Below, piece after piece: positions 9,742 through 18,722 of a DNA stretch of 64,000 nt. A program made the translations under genes and the position numbers. The number at the start of each line of letters is the position of its first letter. Within the stretch, counting starts at the first letter, position 1. The stretch spans positions 369,734 to 433,733 of the forward strand of contig BGKB01000047.1 in the NCBI GenBank assembly GCA_003116975.1, written 5' to 3'. Under the pieces are notes generated by a model. The model was not told the DNA's origin. It did no database searches and was given only the letters and a program-made list of their open reading frames with translations. The DNA comes from Aurantiochytrium sp. KH105 (taxonomy: Eukaryota; Sar; Bigyra; Thraustochytrida; Thraustochytriidae).

Positions 9742-12612
9742 TCAGACATCATCAAGGGATGGTGCGTTGGACTCGGTGGGAGGATTGTTGCCTTGAATCC
9801 GCGTGCGAAGCATTCGTGACGCGCCAGACTGAAAACTCTGGAGGCGACGAACAACCCCGCGGGGTTCGGAGAGAGCCTGCGCAAAGAGGTAACCTCCCAA
9901 CGATCTCGATGAGGAAGAAGACGTTGAGCTCGTTGATGACGATGATGATGATGCCGCAGATGAGCCTTGATCGTGCATGCCGGATTGATTCCGAGAGAAT
10001 GTGGCGTCGGAAAACTGGAACTGAGAGCCTTGCGAGCTGCGATGAGCTGGCGACGAACTCAGCGCAAGGTCCCGATCAGGACCTCGCTCATCACTTGATG
10101 AAGTCGCAAAGGTGTCGATGCGAATCCAATCATCATCACTACCGGATTCACACGGAGCGTCTGCATGCGAAGCTAAAGAGTCGACTCTTCGCCGCTCCGA
10201 GTCCGCGCAACCGTGAGACGCATCTTGGTTTGTACAGGGCTCATACTTTCGGTGCACAAGAGCTTCCTTGATGTGTGCCGGAATAGAGTCGTAATCTTGC
10301 TTGACTTGACGCGCACAGTGAATGAGGCGCAGGACTTGCTCGTCGTCGAGTGCTGGGAGGCGCTTCAAGGCCTGCAAGGCGACAACACAATCGTCCGCTT
10401 CGATGAGCTCCTTTCTCACGATTGACTGGTCCGTGAGGATAGCAATGCAGAGAGTATCAATGAGCGAAAAGTCGCTTGGTGTCAAGCCAAAAATGGCGTC
10501 CCAAACGAGGAGAAGTTGTGGCATGCCAATATCGCGCACTAAAATGAGGCGAATCCAGCGTAAGAGGAAAAAAGATGGCTCGACGCCCAGCACATGGAGT
10601 TGAGCGGCGAGCTCCGGGTCGGTGCGTTGCAAAAGAATGTGCTGAATGTATTCTAGCTTGGCCGGAAGTGACCCAGCGAGTGATTGGCCTGCAAAAGGAT
10701 CCTCTGTGGTAAGTTTAAAAACAGGAGTAAGACGGACCATGAGAGCATCGAGAAGAAGATATGTATCGTGCTCAACATAGCCCGTGTCGAGGAGCGCCGA
10801 AAGAAGAGCGTATTCCGGATCCGTGTTAAGGCCTTCTCGAGTCGCTTGAGAGGAAGCGACTCGAGAGAGCTCGCCAGCGGCTGCAGCATACTCCTGCTGC
10901 AGGGCAACAAAGAGCACCGCGACAAGCTCATTCATTCCCTGCCGATAGCCGATGTGCGAGTTTGTCTTTGACCATACGAGCAAGATCCGTAGCATCATCT
11001 CCTTGACTGCATGCTCCGCAGGTCCGGAAAAGCGATCGTGAATAACCTTGGTACGAGTTATGTCTTTCCAGATTTCGCGGCAAATTTGCTCGTGCCTTGC
11101 GAATGCAAAATGCAAGTGCCGCAGCGCTGCCCCAATGTAGTCAGCGCTAAGGCCCTTTTGTGCGAGCAAGTCAAGCTGCTGCGTAACCATGCTTCGAGTC
11201 ATCATGTGCTGACTGACAAGGACATCCACGGAGAGACGAGACCTGGCAAGGGTCTGGACCCAAAGGGAAGGGTCGCTTGGAATCACCCCAAGGAATATAC
11301 GCCATGCAGCTGTGCGAAGTCCACTCTTGGCAAGAGCACCCGCGCCTGCTCTTCTTGCTAATGTTGATGTCCCTGCAGCATCTGTGGTTTGCGCGTCGTA
11401 CATCATTTCTCGGAGCTCTTGACGTAGAGATGTCGGAGCGCGCCTTCGACGCCCCCCTGGCATTGCGCGAAGAGCAGCCTGCATAACCTGGTTCTGTGGG
11501 CCGTGCAGGTCGTCAGAAAGTTCCGGGACGCTTCGCGAGGCGCGCAGCGGCGGCCTCGAAACACCGGAAGCCCGCGCCGTGTCGACAGCGCTGGCTGTAG
11601 GTACTCCAGCACTTTGGCCGTCGACGTGCTCCACAACGTTATCGAGCGAAGCTGCTGCTGCTCTGACACGCTTTACGGTGGCCATATGCGACTCGTATCG
11701 CCCAGCGAGTACGTCTCCGATGCACATGGTCCATTCTTGGGCCTCGTTGCGGGTCGCAAAGCGCAAGACCCAGGCATTTTGGAAGGCACTCGGCGTGCGG
11801 GCAAAGCTGACGATGATGACACCAGTGCATACATCGGGATAGATCTCACCAACATCAATGCATTCCAGGGGCCGATCGGCCTCAGCGTCTGCGAAACGAA
11901 AGAGACACACCAAGTTCGCGTTCGCGCTGGAGTTCGAGGTTGAGGTCTGGGACGCGCGCGTTCGTGCAACGGCGAGTACAAGAAAAGCATCGGCAAGCAC
12001 ACCAAGATCTTGATCTTGCTGGGCTTTCTGGGCATTGGCACTGGTCACCCCGTGCGCGGCGGGCGGGTCCTCGCACTCCAAGAACCCTTCGCATCGCGCC
12101 ACGCCGGACCGGAAAACATGTCCGAAGAGGAGCTGCGTCACGACCTCGGCCCGCCGTGCAGAGGCGGCTCTGCCTGCCGCGCCTTTGGCCTTGGCTCCCG
12201 CGCCCGTGCTCGCGCCCGCCCCCGCCTCTGCCTGCCCGGTCTCTGCGCGCGAAGACCGCCTGCGCCCGCGCATCGCCGGCAGCGCCTCGCCGGAGATAGA
12301 TCTCTCTCGCGCGGCGCAGCCCCGGCAGCCGCGGCCCACGGGCGGGCGCGCGCCTGGGCCCCGCGTCTCGAGCGACGCGGCGCGCCCACGCCGCAGGGCC
12401 GCAAGGCGCAGGAGGTCTGCTGGCTCCGTCGGAGGCGCGGCCGCTCGGGCCGGCTTGGCGAACTGGAGCAGCTCGAACTTTTCGCAGACCCGTGTGCCGG
12501 CCGCCTGAAAGGGGAGGCGCCTTTTCGCGTGGGCCCCGGGGACCATCATCGGTCCTCGTGGAGCACATTGATGGCGTGAGGGCGGGTAGGTTGGGTCAGC
12601 AACGATGGCCAT
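9742..12612 (-). CDS. TBC-domain Rab GTPase-activating protein (TBC1D5-like)
   Basis: 956 residues from the ATG at 12612; other in-frame ATGs at 12549 and 12546 are possible because the first ~200 residues are A/R/G-rich and low-complexity. A PH-like region follows at about 165-310 (ends in N-E-A-Q-E-W-T-M-C). The TBC domain spans about 430-750 and starts GLRTAAWRIFLGVIP. Both catalytic fingers are present: the arginine motif IxxDxxR as IWKDITR (about residue 515) and the glutamine motif YxQ as IGYRQGMNEL (about residue 557). Later TBC blocks (EPSFFLLRWIRLI, LLVWDAIFG) are also intact. It should therefore be an active GAP for a Rab GTPase in membrane traffic; the spacing and the GYRQGMNEL block most resemble TBC1D5. 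The tail is S-rich and acidic. The C-terminus converges with the coiled-coil gene. Confidence 0.9.
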   Translation of the reverse strand: MAIVADPTYPPSRHQCAPRGPMMVPGAHAKRRLPFQAAGTRVCEKFELLQFAKPARAAAPPTEPADLLRLAALRRGRAASLETRGPGARPPVGRGCRGCAARERSISGEALPAMRGRRRSSRAETGQAEAGAGASTGAGAKAKGAAGRAASARRAEVVTQLLFGHVFRSGVARCEGFLECEDPPAAHGVTSANAQKAQQDQDLGVLADAFLVLAVARTRASQTSTSNSSANANLVCLFRFADAEADRPLECIDVGEIYPDVCTGVIIVSFARTPSAFQNAWVLRFATRNEAQEWTMCIGDVLAGRYESHMATVKRVRAAAASLDNVVEHVDGQSAGVPTASAVDTARASGVSRPPLRASRSVPELSDDLHGPQNQVMQAALRAMPGGRRRRAPTSLRQELREMMYDAQTTDAAGTSTLARRAGAGALAKSGLRTAAWRIFLGVIPSDPSLWVQTLARSRLSVDVLVSQHMMTRSMVTQQLDLLAQKGLSADYIGAALRHLHFAFARHEQICREIWKDITRTKVIHDRFSGPAEHAVKEMMLRILLVWSKTNSHIGYRQGMNELVAVLFVALQQEYAAAAGELSRVASSQATREGLNTDPEYALLSALLDTGYVEHDTYLLLDALMVRLTPVFKLTTEDPFAGQSLAGSLPAKLEYIQHILLQRTDPELAAQLHVLGVEPSFFLLRWIRLILVRDIGMPQLLLVWDAIFGLTPSDFSLIDTLCIAILTDQSIVRKELIEADDCVVALQALKRLPALDDEQVLRLIHCARQVKQDYDSIPAHIKEALVHRKYEPCTNQDASHGCADSERRRVDSLASHADAPCESGSDDDWIRIDTFATSSSDERGPDRDLALSSSPAHRSSQGSQFQFSDATFSRNQSGMHDQGSSAASSSSSSTSSTSSSSSRSLGGYLFAQALSEPRGVVRRLQSFQSGASRMLRTRIQGNNPPTESNAPSLDDV

Positions 12613-12935
12613 CAACGAGGGCCATCAGTGGCGGGTAAGAATCGTTTCATTCAAAGGTGCTTCTTTGTTTGGTCGAGGTCGAACCATTCGAAGGCGGTGC
12701 CATGTTGGTCCTTGTTCGGCAGGCTATAGAAGTTGTCTGGCTGTCCCTGGATAATCGTCCACGCCAGTGCAAACGCGAAATTCGGACAACGAAAAGAGCA
12801 AAATCAACTCCGTCGATGGATCGATTTGTTATTGTTGTTGTTGTTGTTGCTGTGCTGCTGCTGCTGTTTTTCTTGAGCAAAGGAAGCTCAGCCAAGCTCT
12901 CTTCCTCCATTTATCACCAAAGAAAGAAAATTTAT
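12613..12935. other. intergenic region with TTG/CTG repeat
   Basis: This 323-base spacer lies between two minus-strand genes, upstream of the TBC gene and downstream of the Sec14-like gene. It contains a TTG-to-CTG trinucleotide tract near 12826-12866. No gene is seen. Confidence 0.6.
12826..12866. repeat. TTG/CTG trinucleotide microsatellite
   Basis: Runs of TTG followed by CTG are interrupted by single-base changes. The tract is non-coding and lies upstream of the TBC gene start. Confidence 0.8.
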
Positions 12936-12936
12936 T
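12931..12936 (-). terminator. AATAAA polyadenylation signal overlapping a stop codon
   Basis: On the minus strand the stop of the Sec14-like gene reads TGAATAAA, so a canonical AATAAA hexamer overlaps the stop codon. Its use as the poly(A) signal is inferred; hexamers are usually 10-30 nt upstream of the cleavage site, which would give a very short 3'UTR. Confidence 0.4.
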
Positions 12937-14825
12937 CAAGAATTCGCCCGTGTAGCCAAATTATGGGCGCGAATAACGTGCGGCGGAATGGGCCCTCCCG
13001 GCTTGATGAGCTGCGAACAGAATGGGTCTCCCTTAATCACGAGGTCGCCACCGAGGTATTGCGGCAGCTCCGAGGGGTCGATGAGCTCTTTGAGAAGACT
13101 CGTCGGGGTGTTACGGTGAATTGTAATCTTCTCGCGAGTGTCGTCATCGACAAAGTGCTTCACGACGGACCAAATACTAGAAAAAACGGTCCCTGCATTA
13201 ATGATGACCATTCTCTTGAGACGCTCACAGTAGAATCGCGAATCCATACGAATACAGTTCTTGACCACGCGCAGAATTTGACGATTGAAATGTCGCCAAC
13301 CGAGTCCAGTCATGTCCAGAACAACCAATATTTGATGCTGTGACCGGCCGGTGCGCTTCTCTGCCTCAATCAAGAGGCGTGTGTGTACCTCTTGTTTCCA
13401 GATGTGGAACTCCTCAATGTCGGTTGCCGAGGCGCATGCTAACAAGCCATTCAGATCGAGCTGCCCAATCCGATCATACATGACAGGACATCCCGCACGA
13501 TCGTGCCCGCACCAGCTCCCGGTCATATACTTGGAGGTGATTGGATGAGGATTGGCTTCGAGCTTTTCGTAAATGAGATCCGGCCTGCGCTCTTTTCGCC
13601 AGGCTACAGTTTCGCGAAAACCCTTTTCGGCTTCACCTTGATGCATGTTGTTGGATCGAAGGAAGCGCAGCAGCGTCAAATTCCCGAGGTCGACCGGACG
13701 ACTTAAATTAGCATCGGCAAAGTCCTGCGAGAGAGCTTGCCTGAGCCTTGCCACAGCCACCTTTTCAGACTCGCTACGGAATATGTCGTTTCCGATGCTC
13801 ACCTTGCTCGTGTCTGCAGAGAGAGCCAAACCTTGTCTTGAATCTATCGTCACGGAGGACGAAGATGAGGCGGAAACAATCTTGATGCAAGAGCTCTCGT
13901 GTGCGTTGGCTGCAGCGAGCAAACACGGACCGCCGTCGTCACCATTGTTACAATTAACCACAAAGTTTGTGCGCGCATCTGGAACAATGTTTCCTTGCTT
14001 CTTTCCCTTGAGCGTTTGCGCAGCTCGCAATCTTCTAGAAGAAGGAAGACGATGCGAGGCCCAGCGCCGACCTTCTTGCAGCTTGCGCCGCGTAAATGGA
14101 AGGGCGAAACGCATGCTTTTCACTTCGCGCTCTTCGTCGACGAGATCAACAATGGAAATGTGCGAGTCAAGATCATCATCTTCCCCGTCTTCGTTAGACC
14201 CATCTGAGTCTGCACCCATGCTGTTCTTATTGAAACCTTTGACGTTATTGCGATACAAAGATGACGCCGAAGATGTCGACGCCGACGCCGAAGCATGGTT
14301 CTCCGCAGTGCCGTTCGATCCTTTGGGGGGAGCAAGCTCCTCGTGGGACATGTCTCCGAGAGCCTGGCCTTGGCCATTCTCTGTTATGTTTGTTGCAGTG
14401 GAATCGGGCAGGCTACGAGCCATACTTGACCGACGTCGTTTCCTTGCAATGGACTCGCGTCTTGAGCGTCTTGACCCAATCATCTCGCGGAGGTCTGCAT
14501 TCTGGCCCTGGAGCAGAATGTCAAGCGTTCGGCTTTGGGTGTATAGGAAGACGAGCGCCATGATGCCAAGCGAGCTCATCGCCACGAACGACCTTTCCTC
14601 GTTCGCTGCCAGCAGTGCCGTGGAAAGCACGGTGATGGCAACGCCAGAGCTAATAGCGCAGGTGAAGGAGACCTGCCGATGGACGAGTCGCACATGCTCA
14701 GCTCGCGTCTCGTCATGGAGCTCGAGGAGCTGAGTCACCATGCTTTCGAGAGAACGCGATACATCCTTTTCGGCGTCGAGAGGCACCTGGCTTCGGCGTG
14801 GTGACTCCACCATGGAAGAATGCAT
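12936..14825 (-). CDS. Membrane-anchored CRAL-TRIO (Sec14-like) lipid-binding protein
   Basis: 629 residues from the ATG at 14825 (a second ATG is at 14813). Two adjacent hydrophobic segments at about residues 56-80 and 85-105 form a likely membrane hairpin. A long S/D/E-rich and K/R-rich linker follows. The CRAL-TRIO-N helix region begins near residue 378 (LTLLRFLRSNN) and leads into a complete lipid-binding domain with the expected blocks: R-A-G-C-P-V-M-Y-D, ILVVLDMTGLGW, and C-terminal INAGTVFSSIWSVVKHF then LPQYLGGDL (to about residue 593). The family moves phosphatidylinositol, phosphatidylcholine or other hydrophobic ligands between membranes. Most Sec14 proteins are soluble, so the N-terminal TM pair is unusual and implies permanent attachment to a membrane. 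Confidence 0.9.
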   Translation of the reverse strand: MHSSMVESPRRSQVPLDAEKDVSRSLESMVTQLLELHDETRAEHVRLVHRQVSFTCAISSGVAITVLSTALLAANEERSFVAMSSLGIMALVFLYTQSRTLDILLQGQNADLREMIGSRRSRRESIARKRRRSSMARSLPDSTATNITENGQGQALGDMSHEELAPPKGSNGTAENHASASASTSSASSLYRNNVKGFNKNSMGADSDGSNEDGEDDDLDSHISIVDLVDEEREVKSMRFALPFTRRKLQEGRRWASHRLPSSRRLRAAQTLKGKKQGNIVPDARTNFVVNCNNGDDGGPCLLAAANAHESSCIKIVSASSSSSVTIDSRQGLALSADTSKVSIGNDIFRSESEKVAVARLRQALSQDFADANLSRPVDLGNLTLLRFLRSNNMHQGEAEKGFRETVAWRKERRPDLIYEKLEANPHPITSKYMTGSWCGHDRAGCPVMYDRIGQLDLNGLLACASATDIEEFHIWKQEVHTRLLIEAEKRTGRSQHQILVVLDMTGLGWRHFNRQILRVVKNCIRMDSRFYCERLKRMVIINAGTVFSSIWSVVKHFVDDDTREKITIHRNTPTSLLKELIDPSELPQYLGGDLVIKGDPFCSQLIKPGGPIPPHVIRAHNLATRANS

Positions 14826-14981
14826 GGGTGGATCGACGAACGGTGGTTTCGTGCCAGTCTGATTAGCTTCGCTCCACCCTCCAAAGCTTCCGTTCTCGCG
14901 CTGCAAACGCAGCAGTCGCGCGCGTTGCGACTTTGACGCGCCTCAGCTTGTTTCGGGGAAGAGAAGCGGAATATACAACAG

Positions 14982-15021
<40 letters not shown>

Positions 15022-15366
15022 GCAACGCAAAATGTCCCCGCTACCTTTTGATACGTCTACTAAGCCACACTGTAAAGAATGGACTGCATCGATGATGAGA
15101 CCACGAACGAAGTCCATTTTGTCGTTCCCACTGTTGACGGAAAAATCAGGTGTGCACTCTCACGAGTCCGCAAGGACCCCTCGAGGACCCCTCGGGGACC
15201 CCTGCTGACGATCAACGTCAGATAGGAGGCAGACAAAGCGAGAAGCGCTCGGCAGTCTATCTTTCTTTTGTTTGTTTTTCTTTGCGGGCTGGCGGAGAGG
15301 CGGCGGCGCACGCGGGCGCGCACGCACGGGCAGCCACACGTCCCGCGGGGGAAGAAAAAGAGGAAA
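14826..15366. other. divergent intergenic/promoter region
   Basis: About 540 bases lie between the start codons of the divergent Sec14-like (-) and AP-4 epsilon (+) genes. The region contains the GCAA repeat and a short direct repeat of GGACCCCTCG type near 15174-15205. No further gene is seen. Confidence 0.6.
14982..15020. repeat. (GCAA)n tetranucleotide microsatellite
   Basis: About ten GCAA units lie in the 5' flank shared by the divergent Sec14-like and AP-4 epsilon genes. Confidence 0.95.
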
Positions 15367-17624
15367 ATGTCGGGGTCCCACCTGTCGAAGGACTTCTTCG
15401 ACCTGGTCAAGATGATCGGGGAGTCGAAGAGCAAGCAGGAGGAGGACCGTATCATCGTCAACGAGGTCCGCACGCTCAAGGCGAAGTTCGCGGGCAAGAC
15501 ACTGTCGAAAAAAGTCATCAAGGAGAGCCTCGTGCGTATGATCTACGTCGAGATGCTGGGCCACGACGCCTCGTTCGCGTACGTGCATGCCATCCAGCTC
15601 ACAGCTTCGGGTGACCTCTTGCAAAAGAAGGTCGGTTACCTGACGGCCTCGTTGACACTCAGCCCGGACAACGAGTTCCGCTTCATGCTGGTGAACCAGC
15701 TGCAGCGCGATCTCGCCTCGGCAAATATCTTGGAAATTTCGACAGCACTCATGGCGCTCTCAAAGCTCATCACCGAGGAAATGATTCCGGCGCTCTTGCC
15801 TTCCGTCGCCAAGGTGCTCCAACACGACAACCCCGCCGTTCGCAAGAAGGCAATTTTGGCGCTCCATCGCATCTACCAACTCGATGCCGGCGCCGTGAGC
15901 CATTTGCAAGAGAACTTTCGACGGGTTCTATCGGATAAGGATCCTTCCGTGATGGGCGCCTCGCTCTGCCTGCTTCACGACGTTGCCAAGGCTGACGTGA
16001 CCACGCAAAAAGACCTCGTGCCCTCCTTTGTGTCGATCCTACGCCAGATCGTTGAACACCGTCTTCCCAAGGACTTTGACTACCACCGCATTCCGGCTCC
16101 CTGGATCCAAATAAAGCTTCTCAAGATCCTGGCCACTCTCGGCGCAAACGACCAGAGAGCCAGCGAGCAAATGTACGAGGTACTCGCCGAGTGCATGAAG
16201 CGCGCCAACACGGGTATTTACGTCGGCTATGCAATCATTTACGAATGTGTGCGCACCGTGACGACCATCTATCCCAACTCGAACCTCCTCGATGCCGCAG
16301 CAGGTGCGATTGCACGCTTCATCCAAAGCGACAGCCACAATCTCAAGTATCTCGGTGTCACTGGTCTTGCCGCCATCGTACGCGACCACCCGCGCTATGC
16401 TGCCGAGCACCAGATGATTGTCCTGGACTGCCTCGAGGACCCTGACGAGACGCTCAAGCGCAAGACACTCGACCTTTTGTTCCGCATGACAAACCCTGTC
16501 AATGCCGAAGTCGTGGTGGACAAGCTCGTCTTTTTCCTGCGCACTGCGGTGGACAAGTTCCTTCGTCAGGACCTCGTGACACGCATTTGCCAACTTGCTG
16601 AACGCTATGCGCCAAGCAACCTGTGGTATATTCGCACCATCACCAAGGTCTTCGAGCTCGGAGGCGATCTCGTCGAGGAAGAGGTTGCTCACAACCTTTT
16701 GCGCCTCTTGGCTGAGGGCGCGGGCGAGGAGTCGGATGGCTACGAGAACGAGGAGAACCCGGACGAAACGATGCGCCGCGAGGCCTGCATTATTTTTTAC
16801 GACAACTTTGAGCGTGCTCAGCTACCCGACATCCTCCTTCGTGTCATGTTCTGGACACTTGGAGAGTATGCCTACCTCATGGGAACAGAAGTCGTGCCCG
16901 AAGTCGTCGAGGTGATTTGCGAAGCTGCGCGCCGCCAGGGTATGGCCTCGGCCACTCGCGGCTACGCTGTATCGGCTGTGTTAAAAATGTGCGCGCAGCT
17001 CGGTAAATTGCCGAGTGAAGCAGCCGATCTTGTCGATCACTACAGCTCTTCGCTCGACGCTGATTTGCAGCAGAAATGCTACGAGTTTCGGGAAATCGCG
17101 CGCAACCCGACCACCCTCAGTGCCGTGCTCCCTGTGGACGCCTCGTGCGAAGACTTTGGGGATCCCGACTTTGGCTTTCTGGAGTCCTTTGTTGCCGAGG
17201 AGCGCGCCAGCGGAAAATCGGACTACGCGCCGCCCACCGAGGATGAGGCCGCGGCTCTGGAGTATGATGACGAGGAGATTGCCGCGCGTCCAAAGCTTTC
17301 CTCGGAACCCGAGCTAAAGTACGACGCTTACGAAAAGCCAACCGCCCCGAGCCAGATGGCATCTTACCCTTCTGGCTTTTCTGGAGGTGTTGATTACAGT
17401 ATGCCTTCTGCGAGCTCGGGAGCCGCCAGCGCTGCCCCCGACGGGGGCATCAGGGCTAGCGGAAACGGTATTGGCGCATCTTCTTCAAGCGGGCTCAACT
17501 TGCACGGCGTCAAGAGTGTCTGGGGTGCGAGTGGATACGCCGGCTCTCGCCCCCCTCAGCAGGCTCAAGCAGCTGTGCCTGTGGCGCACACGAACGCAGC
17601 GGTCGACCAGTACAGCAAGAACCT

Positions 17625-17670
<46 letters not shown>

Positions 17671-18471
17671 CAACAATCGAATTCGACACCGGCAAGCGAA
17701 CCCTCTCCGGCGCCGGCAGCGCCAGTACCGCCCCCGAAACCGAGGGAGGTCACGGAGCGCGAGCGTATGGCTGCCGCACTTTTTGGCGGTGTAGCAAACG
17801 ATGGTGGTGGCTACTCGTCTTCCATCTCCTCTACGCCCGCAGCCGCGCCGAAACGAGTATTGAGGAGTCGTCCAAGTGCAAGCTCTTCTGCACCTGCACC
17901 CCAACAACCACCTCCGCCTCCTGCCGCAGAAGAGCCCATGTCGGCCGGGATTGACTTGTTAGGCTTTGACGACGCTAGTAATGACCACGGTGGTGCATCG
18001 GCACCAGCGCAGGAGTCGTCCACGTCTGGAGATATGGACCTCCTGTCTGCATTTGATGACTCGGGCACAGGGCCAACTGGAGGCTCTGACTTTTTGGGTT
18101 CCATGAATGGTGGATCGAGCAATGCTGCACAACAGCAGCCGCCGCCCTATTCGCCTGTACAGCTGCTGACACAAGACTTTGGCCAGCGGTGGGTCTCTAA
18201 TCCCGCCGAGACTAGGTTTTCCGTGGTGCTCCAAGGAGTGACAAATATTGACGATGTGGCCGCTCGCATCAAGTCCAAACTTGGTTTAGGGTGCGTCGAG
18301 GTTATCTCGCAAACACAGGAGGCCATTTTTGCTGGCACCGACAGCTCAAGTTATGACCTTGCCCTCTTGCATGCCAAGCGTGGGCCTACTGGCGCCGACG
18401 TCATTGTACGCTCCAAGGATGCTGCAACGACAGACATCATTGCCCAACGTTGCCGGGCTCTTCTCCGGTGA
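15367..18471 (+). CDS. AP4E1: AP-4 complex epsilon subunit (epsilon-adaptin)
   Basis: 1,034 residues from the ATG at 15367 (AAA before the ATG gives A at -3; upstream in-frame codons lack ATG). The N-terminal trunk (about residues 1-600) is an adaptin HEAT-type solenoid. It carries blocks typical of epsilon rather than gamma or alpha: KDFFDLVKMIGESKSK, EEDRII, IYVEMLGHDASFAYVHA, DSHNLKYLGVTGL and CLEDPDETLKRKTLDLL. A disordered hinge of about 640-900 holds a 17-glutamine run (residues 754-770) and P/S-rich sequence. A small alpha/beta C-terminal region (about 930-1034) looks like an appendage platform. AP-4 sorts cargo at the trans-Golgi network without clathrin. A protein called gamma-adaptin by automated annotation would be the main confusion, but the trunk motifs favour epsilon. 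A poly(A) hexamer lies 24 nt after the stop. Confidence 0.93.
17626..17676 (+). repeat. CAG/CAA polyglutamine tract
   Basis: Seventeen in-frame Gln codons occur in the AP-4 epsilon hinge, CAG first and then CAA. The pure CAG part could be length-variable. Confidence 0.95.
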
Positions 18472-18494
18472 TCACACCCGATGTTGGCTCGAAG

Positions 18495-18500
18495 AATAAA
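18495..18500 (+). terminator. AATAAA polyadenylation signal after AP-4 epsilon
   Basis: A canonical hexamer lies 24 nt downstream of the AP-4 epsilon stop codon, in a 250-bp gap before the next gene. Position and sequence fit; use is inferred. Confidence 0.55.
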
Positions 18501-18722
18501 CCTTCCTCTTAGCCATTGATAGGCCTACACGTTAAAAATCTAATCCGCCGTAACGCCTGCCCCAACAAACAAAAAAACAGTAGGGGCATACTCTGCCTCT
18601 TAGAGTCCAGCTGCTTCGCCCGGAGCCGCGGCGCCGGGTCAACTCAACGTATCTATTGGGCCTGACCCAATTCTGCAATTCAACAACAAACTAAAGCCCG
18701 CGCAGCCCAGACCTACCCGACC

